Source: Elephas maximus indicus (Eukaryota > Chordata > Mammalia > Proboscidea > Elephantidae). From it: a DNA stretch of 64,000 nt. The notes under the pieces were generated by a model. The model was not told the DNA's origin and ran no database searches. It was given only the letters and a program-made list of their open reading frames with translations. The stretch is taken from positions 40,142,249-40,206,248 of the forward strand of contig NC_064832.1 of assembly GCF_024166365.1 (NCBI RefSeq), in the 5' to 3' direction. Made by a program: the position numbers and the translations under genes. Below are positions 33,255-45,500 of the stretch, one piece after another (the stretch's first letter is position 1; each line of letters begins with the position of its first letter).

Positions 33255-34516
33255 AGGTGGAGCCAAGATGGTGGAATACACAGACGCTTCTGGCAAGCCT
33301 TCTTTACAACAACCTGAAAAAACAAGTGAAATGAATATATTTGTGACAATCTGGGAGCCCTGAGCTACAGAGGCAGTCTTAGAAAACGAACTGAGGGGCA
33401 AAGCGAGGAAGTGATCATTCAGAAGCGAGAGGAGTTACCAGACCTGAATCGCGGGAAGCCCTCAGGCACCATTCCCGGAATGGCAGCGGTGGGCTGCTAC
33501 TAGCGTTTGGCCGCAGTTTCCTCAGGGAGATGCAGCCAGCCTCAAAGCCTATTCACACCACCAGAACCAGAGAAGAACGGTGCTCTTGGCAAAAGCTAAA
33601 TACTTGCGTATATTTCATCACACCCTCCCACCCCCAAGCTGGCTTCAGTGGCTGAATTCCCTGGGCCTGAGTTAGGCCCTGTTGAGCATCCAGAGCCATT
33701 CTCCTGAAGTTGGAGAAGGAAAAAAATTTACACTTGAGGGAAAACATAACTTGCGAGCTCCTCATCCTGGGGGAGCTTAAAATAGAAGTGACCCCTGTCC
33801 AGGCATAAACAGTCCGTGGACTTTGAGCAGCTTTCCCTTCTGCATGTACCTGTGTGGGCCTATTTTGGGAGAAAAAGCCCTTGTTGGCAGATTCCAACTG
33901 CTGCAGCTGTGCAGTGGAGAGGTGGGTGTTTCATGTTTGACATTGCTTTGCCTATTAAACGAGGTCCTCACCTACCCAAATCAGGGACCTAAGGACTGGT
34001 AGCTCCACTCAGGTCACCAGGCCACCCGCGACATGGGTCCAAGGATACTTGATACCTCCCAGTCCTTACAACCAAAAACTTTGGTTGCCCATGGTCCGTC
34101 TGCAGAACCCACCACCAGCATGCTCTAGGGAACAGGGAGGCGCTTCCCTCAGAGATACTTGGGGGTCGGTTCTCAGCCCCCTGCCTTGTTCAGAGCATAA
34201 CCACCCACTGCAATCAGATACCGGTACATCCATCAATCACCCCTGCCCCTCTGAGACTGTAGGACAGACCCTGTACCACATACTTGATGATCAGCTTCCT
34301 GGACACCTGAGCTGAATTCATACAAGAAAAGTGAACAGACTTCTAGATTAATATACCTGATAACAGCTCTAGCCATCTGGGATAAGACGTCAGAGCTCCA
34401 AAGGTGAAAATAATCAAGCTAGCTTGCTCAATAAACCCATTTGTGTATGTCAAAACAAAACAAAGCAAGAAGCTATGCCACAGTAAGGAAGCATAAACTA
34501 GTGCAATAACTTATAG

Positions 34517-34804
34517 ATGGCTCAGAGACAACAGTCAACATCAAGTCACATAAAGAAACAGACCATGATCACCTCAAAAAGCTCTCAGAACAAAGGATCC
34601 AGGGATCTTCTAGATGAAAGTGCATTCCTGGAATTACCGGAGCCAGAATACAAAAGATTAATATACGGAACCCTTCAAGACATCAGGAAGGAAATGAGGC
34701 AATACACAAAACAAGCCAAGGAACACACAGATAAAGCAATTGAAGAAATTAGAAAGATTATTCAGAAACATATGAAAAATTTAATAAGCTGGAAAAATCC
34801 ATAG
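34517..34804 (+). pseudogene. L1 ORF1 remnant
   Basis: The 95-codon 5' part of L1 ORF1p, with a charged, coiled-coil-prone stretch (residues about 45-88). The frame shifts before 34804, after which further pieces run to about 35515 in other frames with stops. The normal protein is an RNA-binding chaperone trimer; this copy is broken. Confidence 0.85.
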
Positions 34805-35972
34805 ACAGACAGCAATCAGAAATTCAGAAGATTAACAATAAAATTACAGAAGTAGACAACTCAGTAGAAAGTGAGAAGCAGAACTGAGCAATAGAAGCCA
34901 GAATTTCTGAACTCAAAGATAAATCACTGGGCACTAATATATTTGAAGAAAAATCAGATAAAAGAATTTTAAAAAAATGAAGAAAACTTAAGAATCATGT
35001 GGACGTTATCAAGAGAAATAACCTACGAGTGATAGGAGTACAAGAACAAGGAGGGATAACAGAAAATACAGAGAGAATTGTTGAAGATTTGTTGGCAGAA
35101 ACTTCCCTGTTATCGTGAAAGATGAGAAGATATCTATCCAAGATGCTCATCAAACTCCACGTAAGGTAGATGTTAAAAGAATGTCACCAAGACATATTGT
35201 AATCAAACTTGCCAAAACCAAAGATAAAGAGAGAATTTTAAGGGCAGCTAGGGATAAATGAAAAGTCACTTACAAAGGAGAGCCAAGAAGGATAAACTCA
35301 CAGGAACGACGAGGCAAGAAGGCAATGGAACGACATATTTATAAAATTGAAGGAAAAAAATTGCAAACCAAGAATCATATATCCAACAAAACTGTCTCTT
35401 AAATATGAAGGTGAAATTAGGACATTTCCAGATAAACAGAAGTTTAGGGAATTCGTAAAAACCAAACCAAAACTACAAGAAATACTAAAGGGAGTTCTTT
35501 GGTTAGAAAATCAATAATATCAGGTGTCAACCCAAGACTAGAATACTGGGCAGAGCAATCAGAAGTCAACCCAGACAGGGCAATCAAAAAAACAAAGCAA
35601 GGTTATAAAAAAAAAAAATGCTCAAAACAGGATAACAGCGATGTTATTATATAAAAGAAGACAACATTAAAACAACAAAGAGGGACTAAGAAATGTAATC
35701 ATAGATCTTCCTTATGGAGAGGAAGATATGGCGATACAAAGAAGCAAAAGTTAGGTTTAAATTTAGAAAAATAGGGGAAAATAATAAGGTAACCACAAAG
35801 GAGACAAACAATCGTACTCATCAAAATAAAATACAAGAAAAAAATAGAGACTCAGTGGAAACAAAATCAACAACAAATATGAGGAAAGGATAATACATAA
35901 AGATAAGCTACGCAGCACAAAAAATTAAGTGGGAAAAAGAAACTGTCAACAACACACAATAAAGACATAAAA

Positions 35973-38900
35973 ATGATAGCACTAAATTCATACCTATCCA
36001 TAATTACACTGAATGTAAATGGACTAAATGCACCTATGAAGAGACAAAGAGTGGCAGAATGGATTAAAACACACGATCCATGTATATGCTGCCTACAAGA
36101 GACACACCTTAGACTTAGAGACACAAACTAAAACTCAAAGGATGGAAAAAAATATATCAAGCAAACAACAATCAAAAACAAGCAGGAGTAGCAATATTAA
36201 TTTCTGACAAAATAGACTTTAAAGTTAAATCCATCATAAAGGATAAGGAAGGACACTATATAATGATTAAAGGGACAATACACCAAGAAGATATAACCAT
36301 ATTAAATATTTATGCACCCAATGACAGGGCTGCAAGATACATAAAACAAACTCTATCAGCATTGAAAAGCAAGATAGACAGCTCCACAATAATAGTAGGA
36401 GACTTCAACACACCACTTTCGGTGAAGGACAGGACAACCAGAAAGAAGCTCAATAAAGACACAGAAGATCTAAATGCCACAATCAACCAACTTGACCTCA
36501 CAGACATATACAGAACACTCCACCCAAAAACAACCAAGTATACTTTCTTTTCTAGTGCACATGGAACATTCTCAAGAATATACCACATATTAGGTCATCA
36601 AGCAAGCCTTAGAAGAATCCAAAGTATTGAAATATTACAAAGCATCTTCTCTGACCATAAGGCCATAAAAGTGGAAATCAATAACAGGAAAAGCAGGGAA
36701 AAGAAATCAAACACTTGGAAACTTAACAATACCCTGCTCAAAAAAGACTGAATTATAGAAGACATTAAGGATGGAATAAAGAAATTCATAGAATCCAATG
36801 AGAATGAAAACACTTCCTATCAGAAACTTTGGGACACAGCAAAAGCAGTGCTCAGAGGTCAACTTATATCAATAAATGCACACATACAAAAAGAGGAAAG
36901 GGCTAAAATCAAAGAATTATTACTACAACTTGAACAAATAAAGAGCAACAAAGGAAACCCTCAGGAACCAGAAGAAAACAAATAATAAAAATTAGGGTGA
37001 AATAGAAAACAGAAAAACAATTGAAAGAATTAACAAGACCAAAAGCTGGTTCTTTGAAAAAATCAACAAAATTGATAAACCAGTGGCCAAACTGATAAAA
37101 GAAAAACAGGAGAGGAAGCAAATAACCCGAATAAGAAATGAGATGGGCGATATTACAACACACCCAACTGAAATGAAAAGAATCAGATCAGATAACTATG
37201 AAAAATTGTAATCTAACAAATTTGAAAACCTAGAAGAAATGGATGGATTCTAGAAACACAGTACTTACCTAAACTAACACAAACAGAGGTAGAACAACTA
37301 AATAGACCCATAACGATAGAAGAGATTGAAAAGGTAATCAAAAAAACTCCCAACAAAAAAAAAGCCCTAGTCTGGACGGCTTCACTGCAGAGTTCTACCA
37401 AACTTTCAGAGAAGAGTTAACACCACTATTACTATAGGTATTTCAGAGCATAGAAATGGATGGAATAGTCCCAAATTCATTCTATGAAGCCGCCATATCC
37501 CTGATACCAAAACCAGGTAAAGACATCACAAAAAAAGAAAATTACAGACCTATATACCTCATGAACTTAGATGCAAAAATCCTCAACAAAATTCTAGCCA
37601 ATAGAATTCAACAACATATCAAAAAACTAATTCACCATGACCAAGTGGGATTCATACCAGGTATGCAGGTATGGTTCAACATTAGAAAAACAATTAATGT
37701 AATCCATCTTTTTTTATCACATAAACAAAAGACAAGAATCACATGATTTTATCAATTGATGCAGAAAAGGCATTTGACAAAGTTCAACAACCATTCATGA
37801 TAAAAACTCTCAGCAAAATAGGAATAGAAGGGAAATTCCTCAACATAATAAAGGGCATTTATACAAAGCCAACAACCAATGTCATGCTCAATGAAGAGAC
37901 CCTGAAAGCATTTCCCTTGAGAACGGGAACCAGACGAAGATGCCCTTTATCACTGCTCTTATTCAACATTGTGCTGGAAGTCCTAGCCAGAGCAATTAGG
38001 CTAGACAAAGAAATAAAGGGCATCCAGATTGGCAAGGAAGAGGTAAAATTATCTCTATTTGCAGACGTCATGGTTTTATACACAGAAAACTCTTAAGGAA
38101 TCCTCAAGAAAACTACTGAAACTAATAGAAGAGTTCAGCAGAGTTTTGGGATACAAGACCAACATACAAAAATCAGATCCCTCTACACCAAGAAAAAGAA
38201 CACTGATACCATTTACAGTAGGCCCCAAGAAGATAAAATACTTACGAATAAATCTTATCAGAGATGTAAAAGGCTTATACAAAGAAAACTACAATAAGCT
38301 TCTGCAAGAAACCAAAGGAGACTTAAATAAGTGGAAAAACGTACCTTGCTCATGGATAGGAAGACTTAACATTATAAAAATGTCTGTTCTACTAAAAGTG
38401 ATCTATACGTTTAATGCAATTCCAATCCAAATTCCAACCACATTCTTTAATGAGATGGAGAAACAAATTACCAACTTCATTTGGAAGGGAAAGAGGCCCC
38501 AGATAAGTAAAGCATTACTGAAAAAGAAGAACAAAGTGGGAGGCCTTACTCTACCTGATTTTAGAACCTATTATACTGCCACCGTAGTCAAAACAGCCTG
38601 GTACTGGTACAACAACAGATACATAGACCTGTGGAACAGAATTGAGAATCCAGACATAAATCCATTCACATTTGAGCAGTTGATATTTGACAAAGGCCCC
38701 AAAACAGTTAAATGGGGAAAAGACAGTCTTTTTAACAAATGATGCTGGCATAACTGGATATCCATCTGCAAAAAAATGAAACAAGACCCATACCTCACTC
38801 CATGCACAAAAACGAGCTCAAAGTGGATCAAAAATCTAAATAGAAAATCTAAAACGATAAAGATCATGGAAGAAAAAATAGGGACAACGTTAGGAGTCCT

Positions 38901-39744
38901 AATACATGGCATATAAAACATTATTAAGAATGCAGAAGGAAAACTAGATAACTGGGAGCTCCTAAAAATCAAACACCTATGCTCATCCAAAGACTTCACC
39001 GAAAGAGTAAAAAGACGACCTACAGACTGGGAAAAGGTTTTTAGCTGTGACATTTCCAATCAGAGCCTTATCTCTAAAATCTACATGATACTGCAAAACC
39101 TCAACTACAAAAAGACAAAGAACCCAATTAGAAAATGGGCAAAAGATATGAACAGACATTTCACTAAAGAAGACATTCAGGTAGCTAACAGATATATGAG
39201 GAAATGCTCACGATCATTAGCCATTAGAGAAATGCAAATCAAAACTGCGATGAGATTTCATCTCACTCCAACAAGGCCAGCCTTAATCCAAAAAACACAA
39301 AATAGTAAATGTTGGAGAGGTTGTGGAGAGACTGGAACACTTATACACTGCTGGTGGGAATGTCAAATGGTACAACCACTTTGGAAATAGATTTGGCGCT
39401 TCCTTAAAAAGCTAGAAATAGAACTACCGTATGATCCAGCAATCCCACTCTTCAGAATATATCCTAGAGAAATAAGAGCCTTTACACGAACAGATATATG
39501 CACACTCATGTTTATTGCAGCACTGTTTACAATAAGAAAAAGATGGAAGCAACCAAGGTGCCCATCAACAGATGAATGGATAAGTAAATTATGGTATATT
39601 CACACCAAGGAATACTACGCATTAATAAAGAACAGTAAGGAATCTGTGACACATTTCAAAACATGGAGGAACCTGGAAGGCATTATGCTGAGTGAAATTA
39701 TTCAGTTGCAAAAGGACAAATATTGTGTAAGACCACTATTATAA
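35973..39744 (+). pseudogene. L1 ORF2 remnant (endonuclease-RT)
   Basis: Open pieces in several frames: IYAPNDRAARYIKQ (endonuclease, 36263-36751), [20 protein letters not shown] and [15 protein letters not shown] (RT fingers/palm), FADV in place of FADD, then [20 protein letters not shown] and the Cys-His tail CWRGCGETGTLIHCWWECQ. At least several frameshifts or stops separate them. It cannot encode an active enzyme. Confidence 0.9.
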
Positions 39745-40785
39745 GTACTGGAGAAATAGTTTAAACTGAGAAGAAAACATTCTTTTGTGGTTGCAAGGTG
39801 GGGGAGGGAGGGAGAGTGGGAGAGGTGTATTCACTAGTTAGATAGTAGATAAGAACTACTTTAGGTGAAGGGAAAGACAATACACAATACAGGGGAGGTC
39901 AGCACAACTGGACTAAACTAAAAGCAAAGACGTTTCCTTAATAAACTGAATGCTTCAAAGGCCAGCATAGCAGGGGCAGGGGTTTGGTGACCATGGTTTC
40001 AGGGGACATCTAAGTCAATTGGCATAATAAAATCTATTAAGAAAACATTCTGCATCCTACTTTGAAGTGTGGTGTCTGGGGTGTTAAACGCTAGCAAGCG
40101 GCCATCTAAGATGCATCGTTTGGTCTCAACACACCTGGATCAAAGGAGAATGAAGAACTCCAAGCACACAAGATAATTACGAACCCAAGAGACAGAAAGG
40201 GCCACATGAACCAGAGGCTACGTCAGCCTGAAACTAGGACAACTAGATGGTGCCTGGCTACAACCGATGACTGCCCTGACAGGGAACACAACAGAAAATC
40301 TCTGAGGGAGCAGGAGAGCAGTGGGATAAAAAAGAAAAAATAAAAATAATAAAGTGGGATGCAGACCCCAAATTCTCATAAAAAGACCAGACTTAATGGT
40401 CTGACTGAGACTAGAAGGACCCCGGTGGTCATGGTCCTCAGACCTTCTGTTGGCCCAGGACAGGAATCATTCCCGAACCCAAATCGTCAGATATGTATTG
40501 GACTGGACAATGGATTGGAGAGGGATGCTGGTGAGGAGCGAGCTTCTTGGATTAGGTGGACACTTGAGACTATGTTGGCATCTCCTACCTGGAAGGGAGA
40601 TGAAAGGGTAGAGGGAGTTAGAAGCTGGCAAAATGGACACGAAAAGAGTGAGTGGAGGGAGGGAGCGGGCTGTCTCATTAGGAGGAGAGTAATTGGGAGT
40701 ATGTAGCAAGGTGTATTTAAGTTTTTCTGTGACAGACTGACTTGATTTGTAAACTTTCACTTAAAGCACAATAATAATAATAATA

Positions 40786-40957
40786 AAGTCCACTGCCGGG
40801 TCCTTCTTCCTAGTCTGTCTTAGTCTGGAAGCTCAGCTGAAACTTGTCTTCCATGGGTGACCCTGCTGGTATCTGAATACTGGTGGCATAGCTTCCAGCA
40901 TCACAGCAACACGCAAGCCCCCACATTATGACAAACTGACAGACATATGGGGGTTTT
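40786..40957 (-). mobile_element. RTE-B, 5' end segment
   Basis: Continues RTE-B on the other side of the L1; 40786-40799 is the right L1 target duplication. Its right end meets AATCTGTAT (40958-40966), the right target duplication of RTE-B. RTE-B totals about 3.2 kb, full length or nearly so. Confidence 0.85.
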
Positions 40958-40966
40958 AATCTGTAT

Positions 40967-41812
40967 ACGGAGCAAATAATTTGAGAAGCTGGACTATATG
41001 AAGAAGAATGCTATCAGGATTGGAGGAAGGAGTATGAACAACCTGTGATATGCAGATGATACAACCTTGCTTGTTGAAAATAAAGAGGACTTGAAGCACT
41101 TGCTGATGAAGATCAAAGACTACAGCCTTAAGTATGGATTATACCTTAACGTAAAACAAAAATCCTCACAACCAGACCAATAATCAACATCATGATAAAC
41201 AGAGAAAAGATTGATTTCATTTTCCTTGGATCCACAATCAATGTCCATGGAAGAAACAGTCAAGAAATCAAACGATGTATTGGGTAAATCTTCTGCAAAA
41301 GACCCTTTAAAGTGTTAAAAAGCAAAGAAGTCACCTTGAAGACTAAGGTGTCTTTGACCCAAGCATGGTATTTTCAGTTGCCTCATATGCATGCGAAAGC
41401 TGGACAATAAGTTAGAAAGATTGAAGAATTGATGCCTTTGAATTATGGTGTTGGCGAAGAATACTGAACTTATCACTGACTGCCAAAAGAACCAACAAAT
41501 CTGTCTTGTAAGAAGTACATCCAGAATGCTCCTTAGAAGCAAGGATGGTGAGACTTCATTTCACGTAATTTACATGTTATCAGGAGGGATCAGTCTCTGG
41601 AGGAGGACATCATGCTTGGTAAAGCAGATAGATGGTCAGCGAAACAGTAAGACCATCAACAGGATCGATTGACACAGTGGCTGCAACAATGGGCTTAAAC
41701 ATAGCAATGATTATGAAGATGGCACAGGACCAGGCAGAGTTTAGTTCTGTTGTACATGGGGTTACTATAAGTCGGAACTGACTCAACGGCACTTAACAAC
41801 AACAGCAGCCAC
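40967..41812 (+). mobile_element. RTE-A, sense arm, part 2 with 3' tail
   Basis: Resumes exactly where 30197 stopped (GGAGCAAATAATTTGAGAAG follows CTGTAT in RTE sequence), continues through the end of RT and the linker, and ends GTCGGAACTGACTCAACGGC and TTAACAACAACAG. The ending closely resembles the AFROSINE 3' end. Confidence 0.9.
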
Positions 41813-41982
41813 TAAATAATGCCCACTCACTAGGGGTTGCCCACTGACTATCCATTTTCCAGTAGAAGGAGAAGAGACCCATAAAAACTTTTGTGGTAGC
41901 CAGTCACTAAAGTCAGTGCAGAGTCGGTTTGAATATAGAAAAAAAGGAGTGAACAGATTCTACACTCTGTTTGAATATCAAA

Positions 41983-42150
41983 CCAAACCAAACCAAATCC
42001 ATTTCCATCAAGTCACTTCCAACTCATTGTGATCCCATTGGACAGTGTAGAACTGCCCCACAGGGTTTCCAAGTTGCAGCTGGTGGATATGAACTACCGA
42101 CCTTTTGGATAGCAGCTGAACTCTTAACCACTGCACCACCAGGGCTCTAG
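41983..42150 (-). mobile_element. AFROSINE, short form
   Basis: Antisense: ATCAAGTCACTTCCAACTCA at the left end; CACTGCACCACCAGGGCTCT at the right end. Confidence 0.9.
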
Positions 42151-42159
42151 TTGAATATC

Positions 42160-43080
42160 AGATTATTAAAAAAAAAATTAATAGTATAAAAAAATTACTG
42201 TTAGAATTTATCACTTTCGTGACTTTTTGGGAGATCCTTCGCATTTAGGGCTTTCAAATGTAGCTCACCTCTTACTTCTATGGGGTGGTTAGCTAGTATA
42301 TACTTTAGTCAGGCAGTAGTGTCAATACACAAGTTCTCAGTTGGAGTTTACTATCTTCCTGCAAACATAAATTAATTTTATTCTCCTACACGTATGCTTC
42401 CATTAGTCTTCATTTTCTCTCATCCTGTCTATGACAGGAAAAACTCTTCTCTATCATTCATATTTACCTTTTCTGCATTGAATCGTAACTTATATATAAT
42501 CCTTGCTCAGACCAACCTGGGTTCAAGATTGGTCTTTTCCAGAAGACTAAGTCTCTGAAATATGGGCATCATTGAATATATTTTCTATGATATACATAGA
42601 ATCAACAGGCTCTTTCTCACCTTCTTTTTCCCAATACTCTCATCCTCTTAAAGATGGAAATCCTAACTCAAAAGAAGTAAAGGGGGAGGGCTGCAAGTTG
42701 GTGGATGTATTTAAGGTAAGGTTCCACAGGTATATGTTTGATAAGAGTCAATAGAGAAGGCCCCAGCTGAGGTCAGATAGGAAAGACATATTTAGTCATA
42801 AGTGTTCATGTCTAGTTTAGATGTTGATCACTCCAAACCAATGGATTCACATGTACAACTAAATAAACAAGGTTTCATCAAATGAATTTAGGATATTGTA
42901 ACACTTTTCCTATTTAAACCCGTATATTAATTATTTGGTATTTTTTCAGATATGTTATCGAATATGAAAACAAGATTTTGTATCACTGCCAATGTCATCT
43001 GCAATAGAACACTGAAGAAGGGAAAACTTCACTATACATTTAGTAAGGTTGTTAATCAGTAGATATCAATGTCTGTAGAG
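42160..43080. other. Intergenic, nothing recognised
   Basis: AT-rich DNA between two antisense AFROSINEs. No exon, RNA gene or named element. Confidence 0.4.
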
Positions 43081-43089
43081 ACAATGAAC

Positions 43090-43243
43090 AAAACCAAACC
43101 AAACCTGTCTCCATCGAGTCGATTCGGATTCATAGTGGACCGAGTAGAGCTGCCCATAGGGTTTCCAAGGAGCACCTGGTGGATTCAAACTGCCAACCTT
43201 TTGGTTAGCAGCTGAACTCTTAACCCCTACCCCACCAGGGTTT
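43090..43243 (-). mobile_element. AFROSINE, short form
   Basis: Antisense: CCATCGAGTCGATTCGGATT to ACCCCACCAGGGTTTCC. Confidence 0.9.
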
Positions 43244-43249
43244 CCAGAA

Positions 43250-43710
43250 GCAATGACACACATCAATATACATAACCTTTTAAATATATAATCTACCATT
43301 TTAATATCTCTATGTTTTTGCGTTTTTTTTTATCTGTGGTATAGGATTTAATGTATGCCATTCATAGGTCTGGGGAGGTATTAAGGATTCCATATTCAGA
43401 TAATCAGACTATTCAATTTAGATGGGATTTTGTAGACTATCTCTAGATCACTTACAGCCCTTGCTCTAGAATCTGTTAGAACAGAATCACACATTCTCCC
43501 TATTCCTGGAGCAGAGTTTTATTTCTGTGCACAGAAAGGAAGGGAAACAAGTAGATATTTAGAGTTAAAAATTTGAGAGGCGGAAGGTAAGAGCTAAGCC
43601 AAAATATTCAAATACCCTAGACAACAGTTTAGTGAATAAGGCTTCTAGAGCTGTATTTGGTGGCTTCACAGGAAATAGGGTGGAGTCATATATATAGTGA
43701 ATTATGATTG
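43250..43710. other. Intergenic, nothing recognised
   Basis: AT-rich, no gene or element I can name. Confidence 0.4.
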
Positions 43711-43714
43711 TATG

Positions 43715-44300
43715 TGTAATCGTAATAATAGAAACCATTTGCTAAGCATTTATTGTGTGCAGGCACTCTCTGAGTAATTTTCACTTATTATTTCTTTTAA
43801 CCCCAGTGGCATCATTAGGGGGCTGTGGGGGGTGTGGACCTCACCCAGTGACGGGGGGTGACACCAAAATGACTATTTTTTTGTGCTGTTTCAGCAGAAA
43901 TTTATTTTTTATAAAAATATCTCTGTAGTTGGTTATAACAACAAAAACATTTTTCCATAAGCCCAGTTTACATGGATCAATATACCCACAAGTCTAAAAG
44001 TGTACGCTAGTTTATTTTTTGAACCTTCCAATACATTCAGATCAGATTTGTCATTATTACCTAATTACAATGGTGCTTCAAATCACATGGTTTTTGCCTA
44101 CACTACAATCACATGGTGTTGTTTTTGTTCCTGCTGGTGTTTTTAATAGTTGCTGATTTTGTCGATTTTTCTGGTGTTTTAGCTACAATATTGTGATAAT
44201 CAGCATGGAGGGGTGACACCATGAGTTAGCGCACTGGGTGACAACAACCCTAGTAACACCACTGTTTAACCCTTTAATCACCATGTGCACAAGAAACTAC
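43715..44300 (-). mobile_element. MIR fragment split by a hAT element
   Basis: CTAAGCATTTATTGTGTGCA on the left and the continuation after 44272 are the antisense MIR pattern of increasing-age mammalian SINE. The hAT element sits in its middle. Confidence 0.55.
43804..44264. mobile_element. Non-autonomous hAT transposon, 461 bp
   Basis: Ends CAGTGGCATCATTAGGG and, read inward from the right, CAGTGGTGTTACTAGGG (13 of 17). Perfect 8-bp target duplication TTTAACCC at 43796-43803 and 44265-44272, the hAT superfamily length. No transposase frame. Subterminal GGTGTGGACCTCACCC and GGGTGACACC repeats are visible. Confidence 0.92.
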
Positions 44301-44419
44301 TGTTACTTGCTTTTTGAAGAACAATGTTGGTATTAAATTCGTAATCACCCTAATAATATACATCAGAAAAGATTAAGCAAAAGTAAAATATACACCAACA
44401 AAAATTCTCCCCAAATTGA

Positions 44420-45310
44420 TGCTGTATATATTTTTTAATTGAGATATGTTTAACATTAAAATGTACCGATCTTAAGTGTAGAGTTCAAAGAGTTCGGCAA
44501 ACTGTATACACCTGTGTAACCAGCAGCCCAATCAAGAAAAGAACATTTCCAGGATCCCTGAAAGCTTTCTCATGTTCCTTTTCAATCAGCCCAGCAACCC
44601 ATCACCCTTATCCCCTAACAGTGGCAGCCTCTGTCATGATTTTTGTTCACCATAGTTTATTTTCTTTTTTCTGGAACATCACATAAATTGTCATACAATA
44701 TGTACTCTGGCGCGTCTGGTTTCTCTTGCTCATAATAAAAATATTTTTGAGACTCATTCACATTATTGTGCAGATCAAAGATTGTTTCCTTTTTATTTCT
44801 GAGAAGTATTACGCTAAGGATCCCTGGTGGCGCAGTGGTTAAGCGCTAGTCAAAAGGTCAGTCTTTGGAATCCACCAGCTGCCCCACCAGAGAAAGATTT
44901 GACAGTCTGCTTCCGTAAAGATTTACAGCCTTGGAAACCCCATGGGGCAGTTCGACCCTGTCCTGTATGGTCTTTATGAGTCAGAATCGACTCAAAGGCA
45001 GTGTGTTTGGTTTTTGTTTTGTTTTATCATTTTATCAATTTTTTCTTTTACAATTAGTGTTTTTTTGTGTCCTAAGAAATCTCTGCCTATTCCAAGATCA
45101 CAGAGAAAGTCTCCCATATTTTCTTTCAGAAGCTGTATAATTTTTACTTCTCTGTTTACTAAGATCTATCTCAAATTAATTATAGTGAAATATTGCAGTC
45201 GAAGGTTATTTTTTTTTTTAAATATACTGATCCAGTTGTTCAAGCACCATTTGTTGAAAAGACTTTCTATCCCCCATCAAATTGCATTGGTGCCAATGTG
45301 GTGTTGCTAA
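44420..45310 (-). mobile_element. Antisense L1 fragment interrupted by an AFROSINE
   Basis: ATTGAGATATGTTTAACATT, CAGCAACCCATCACCCTTAT and the ORF2 complement CAAGCACCATTTGTTGAAAA are L1; the SINE at 44818-45030 separates them. Confidence 0.7.
44818..45030 (+). mobile_element. AFROSINE, long form, inside an antisense L1
   Basis: Head GATCCCTGGTGGCGCAGTGG, internal AGAAAGATTTGACAGTCTGC, 3' end GAGTCAGAATCGACTCAAAG and a GTTTTGTTTT tail. L1 sequence is present on both sides. Confidence 0.92.
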
Positions 45311-45319
45311 AATTTAAAA

Positions 45320-45500
45320 TGCTTAAGTTCCTAGGTTGCACTTGCCATACATCAAGTACTCAAGGGCTATGTGTGGCTCGTAGCTACCTTATTGGTATAA
45401 ATATAAAATACTTATAAATATTAACATGTAAATATACATTATATATTTAGAAAATATCTCCATCATCGCAGAAAGTTCTATGGAACAGCACTGTTCTAGA
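45320..45500. mobile_element. hAT-Charlie-type remnant
   Basis: GGGCTATGTGTGGCTCGTAG and CTATGGAACAGCACTGTTCT resemble an old non-autonomous hAT-Charlie element. Family not named. Confidence 0.5.

Larger units (their letters stand above)
33255..40785 (+). mobile_element. Full-length L1 retrotransposon, inactive
   Basis: About 7.5 kb, from AGGTGGAGCCAAGATGGTGG (with a CAAGATGG YY1-like site at the 5' end, as in other L1 promoters) to an (AAT)n tail. 5'UTR 33255-34516. ORF1 starts at 34517 (MAQRQQSTSSHIKK) but breaks by frameshift near 34790 and stops after. ORF2 starts near 35973 and is broken into several frames, with endonuclease, RT and the C-terminal HCWWECQMVQPLWK; it ends at 39744. At 38058-38069 the RT box reads F-A-D-V, so the second catalytic Asp is lost. 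The 3'UTR has a G-rich tract near 39800. Its insertion splits RTE-B. Confidence 0.93.
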
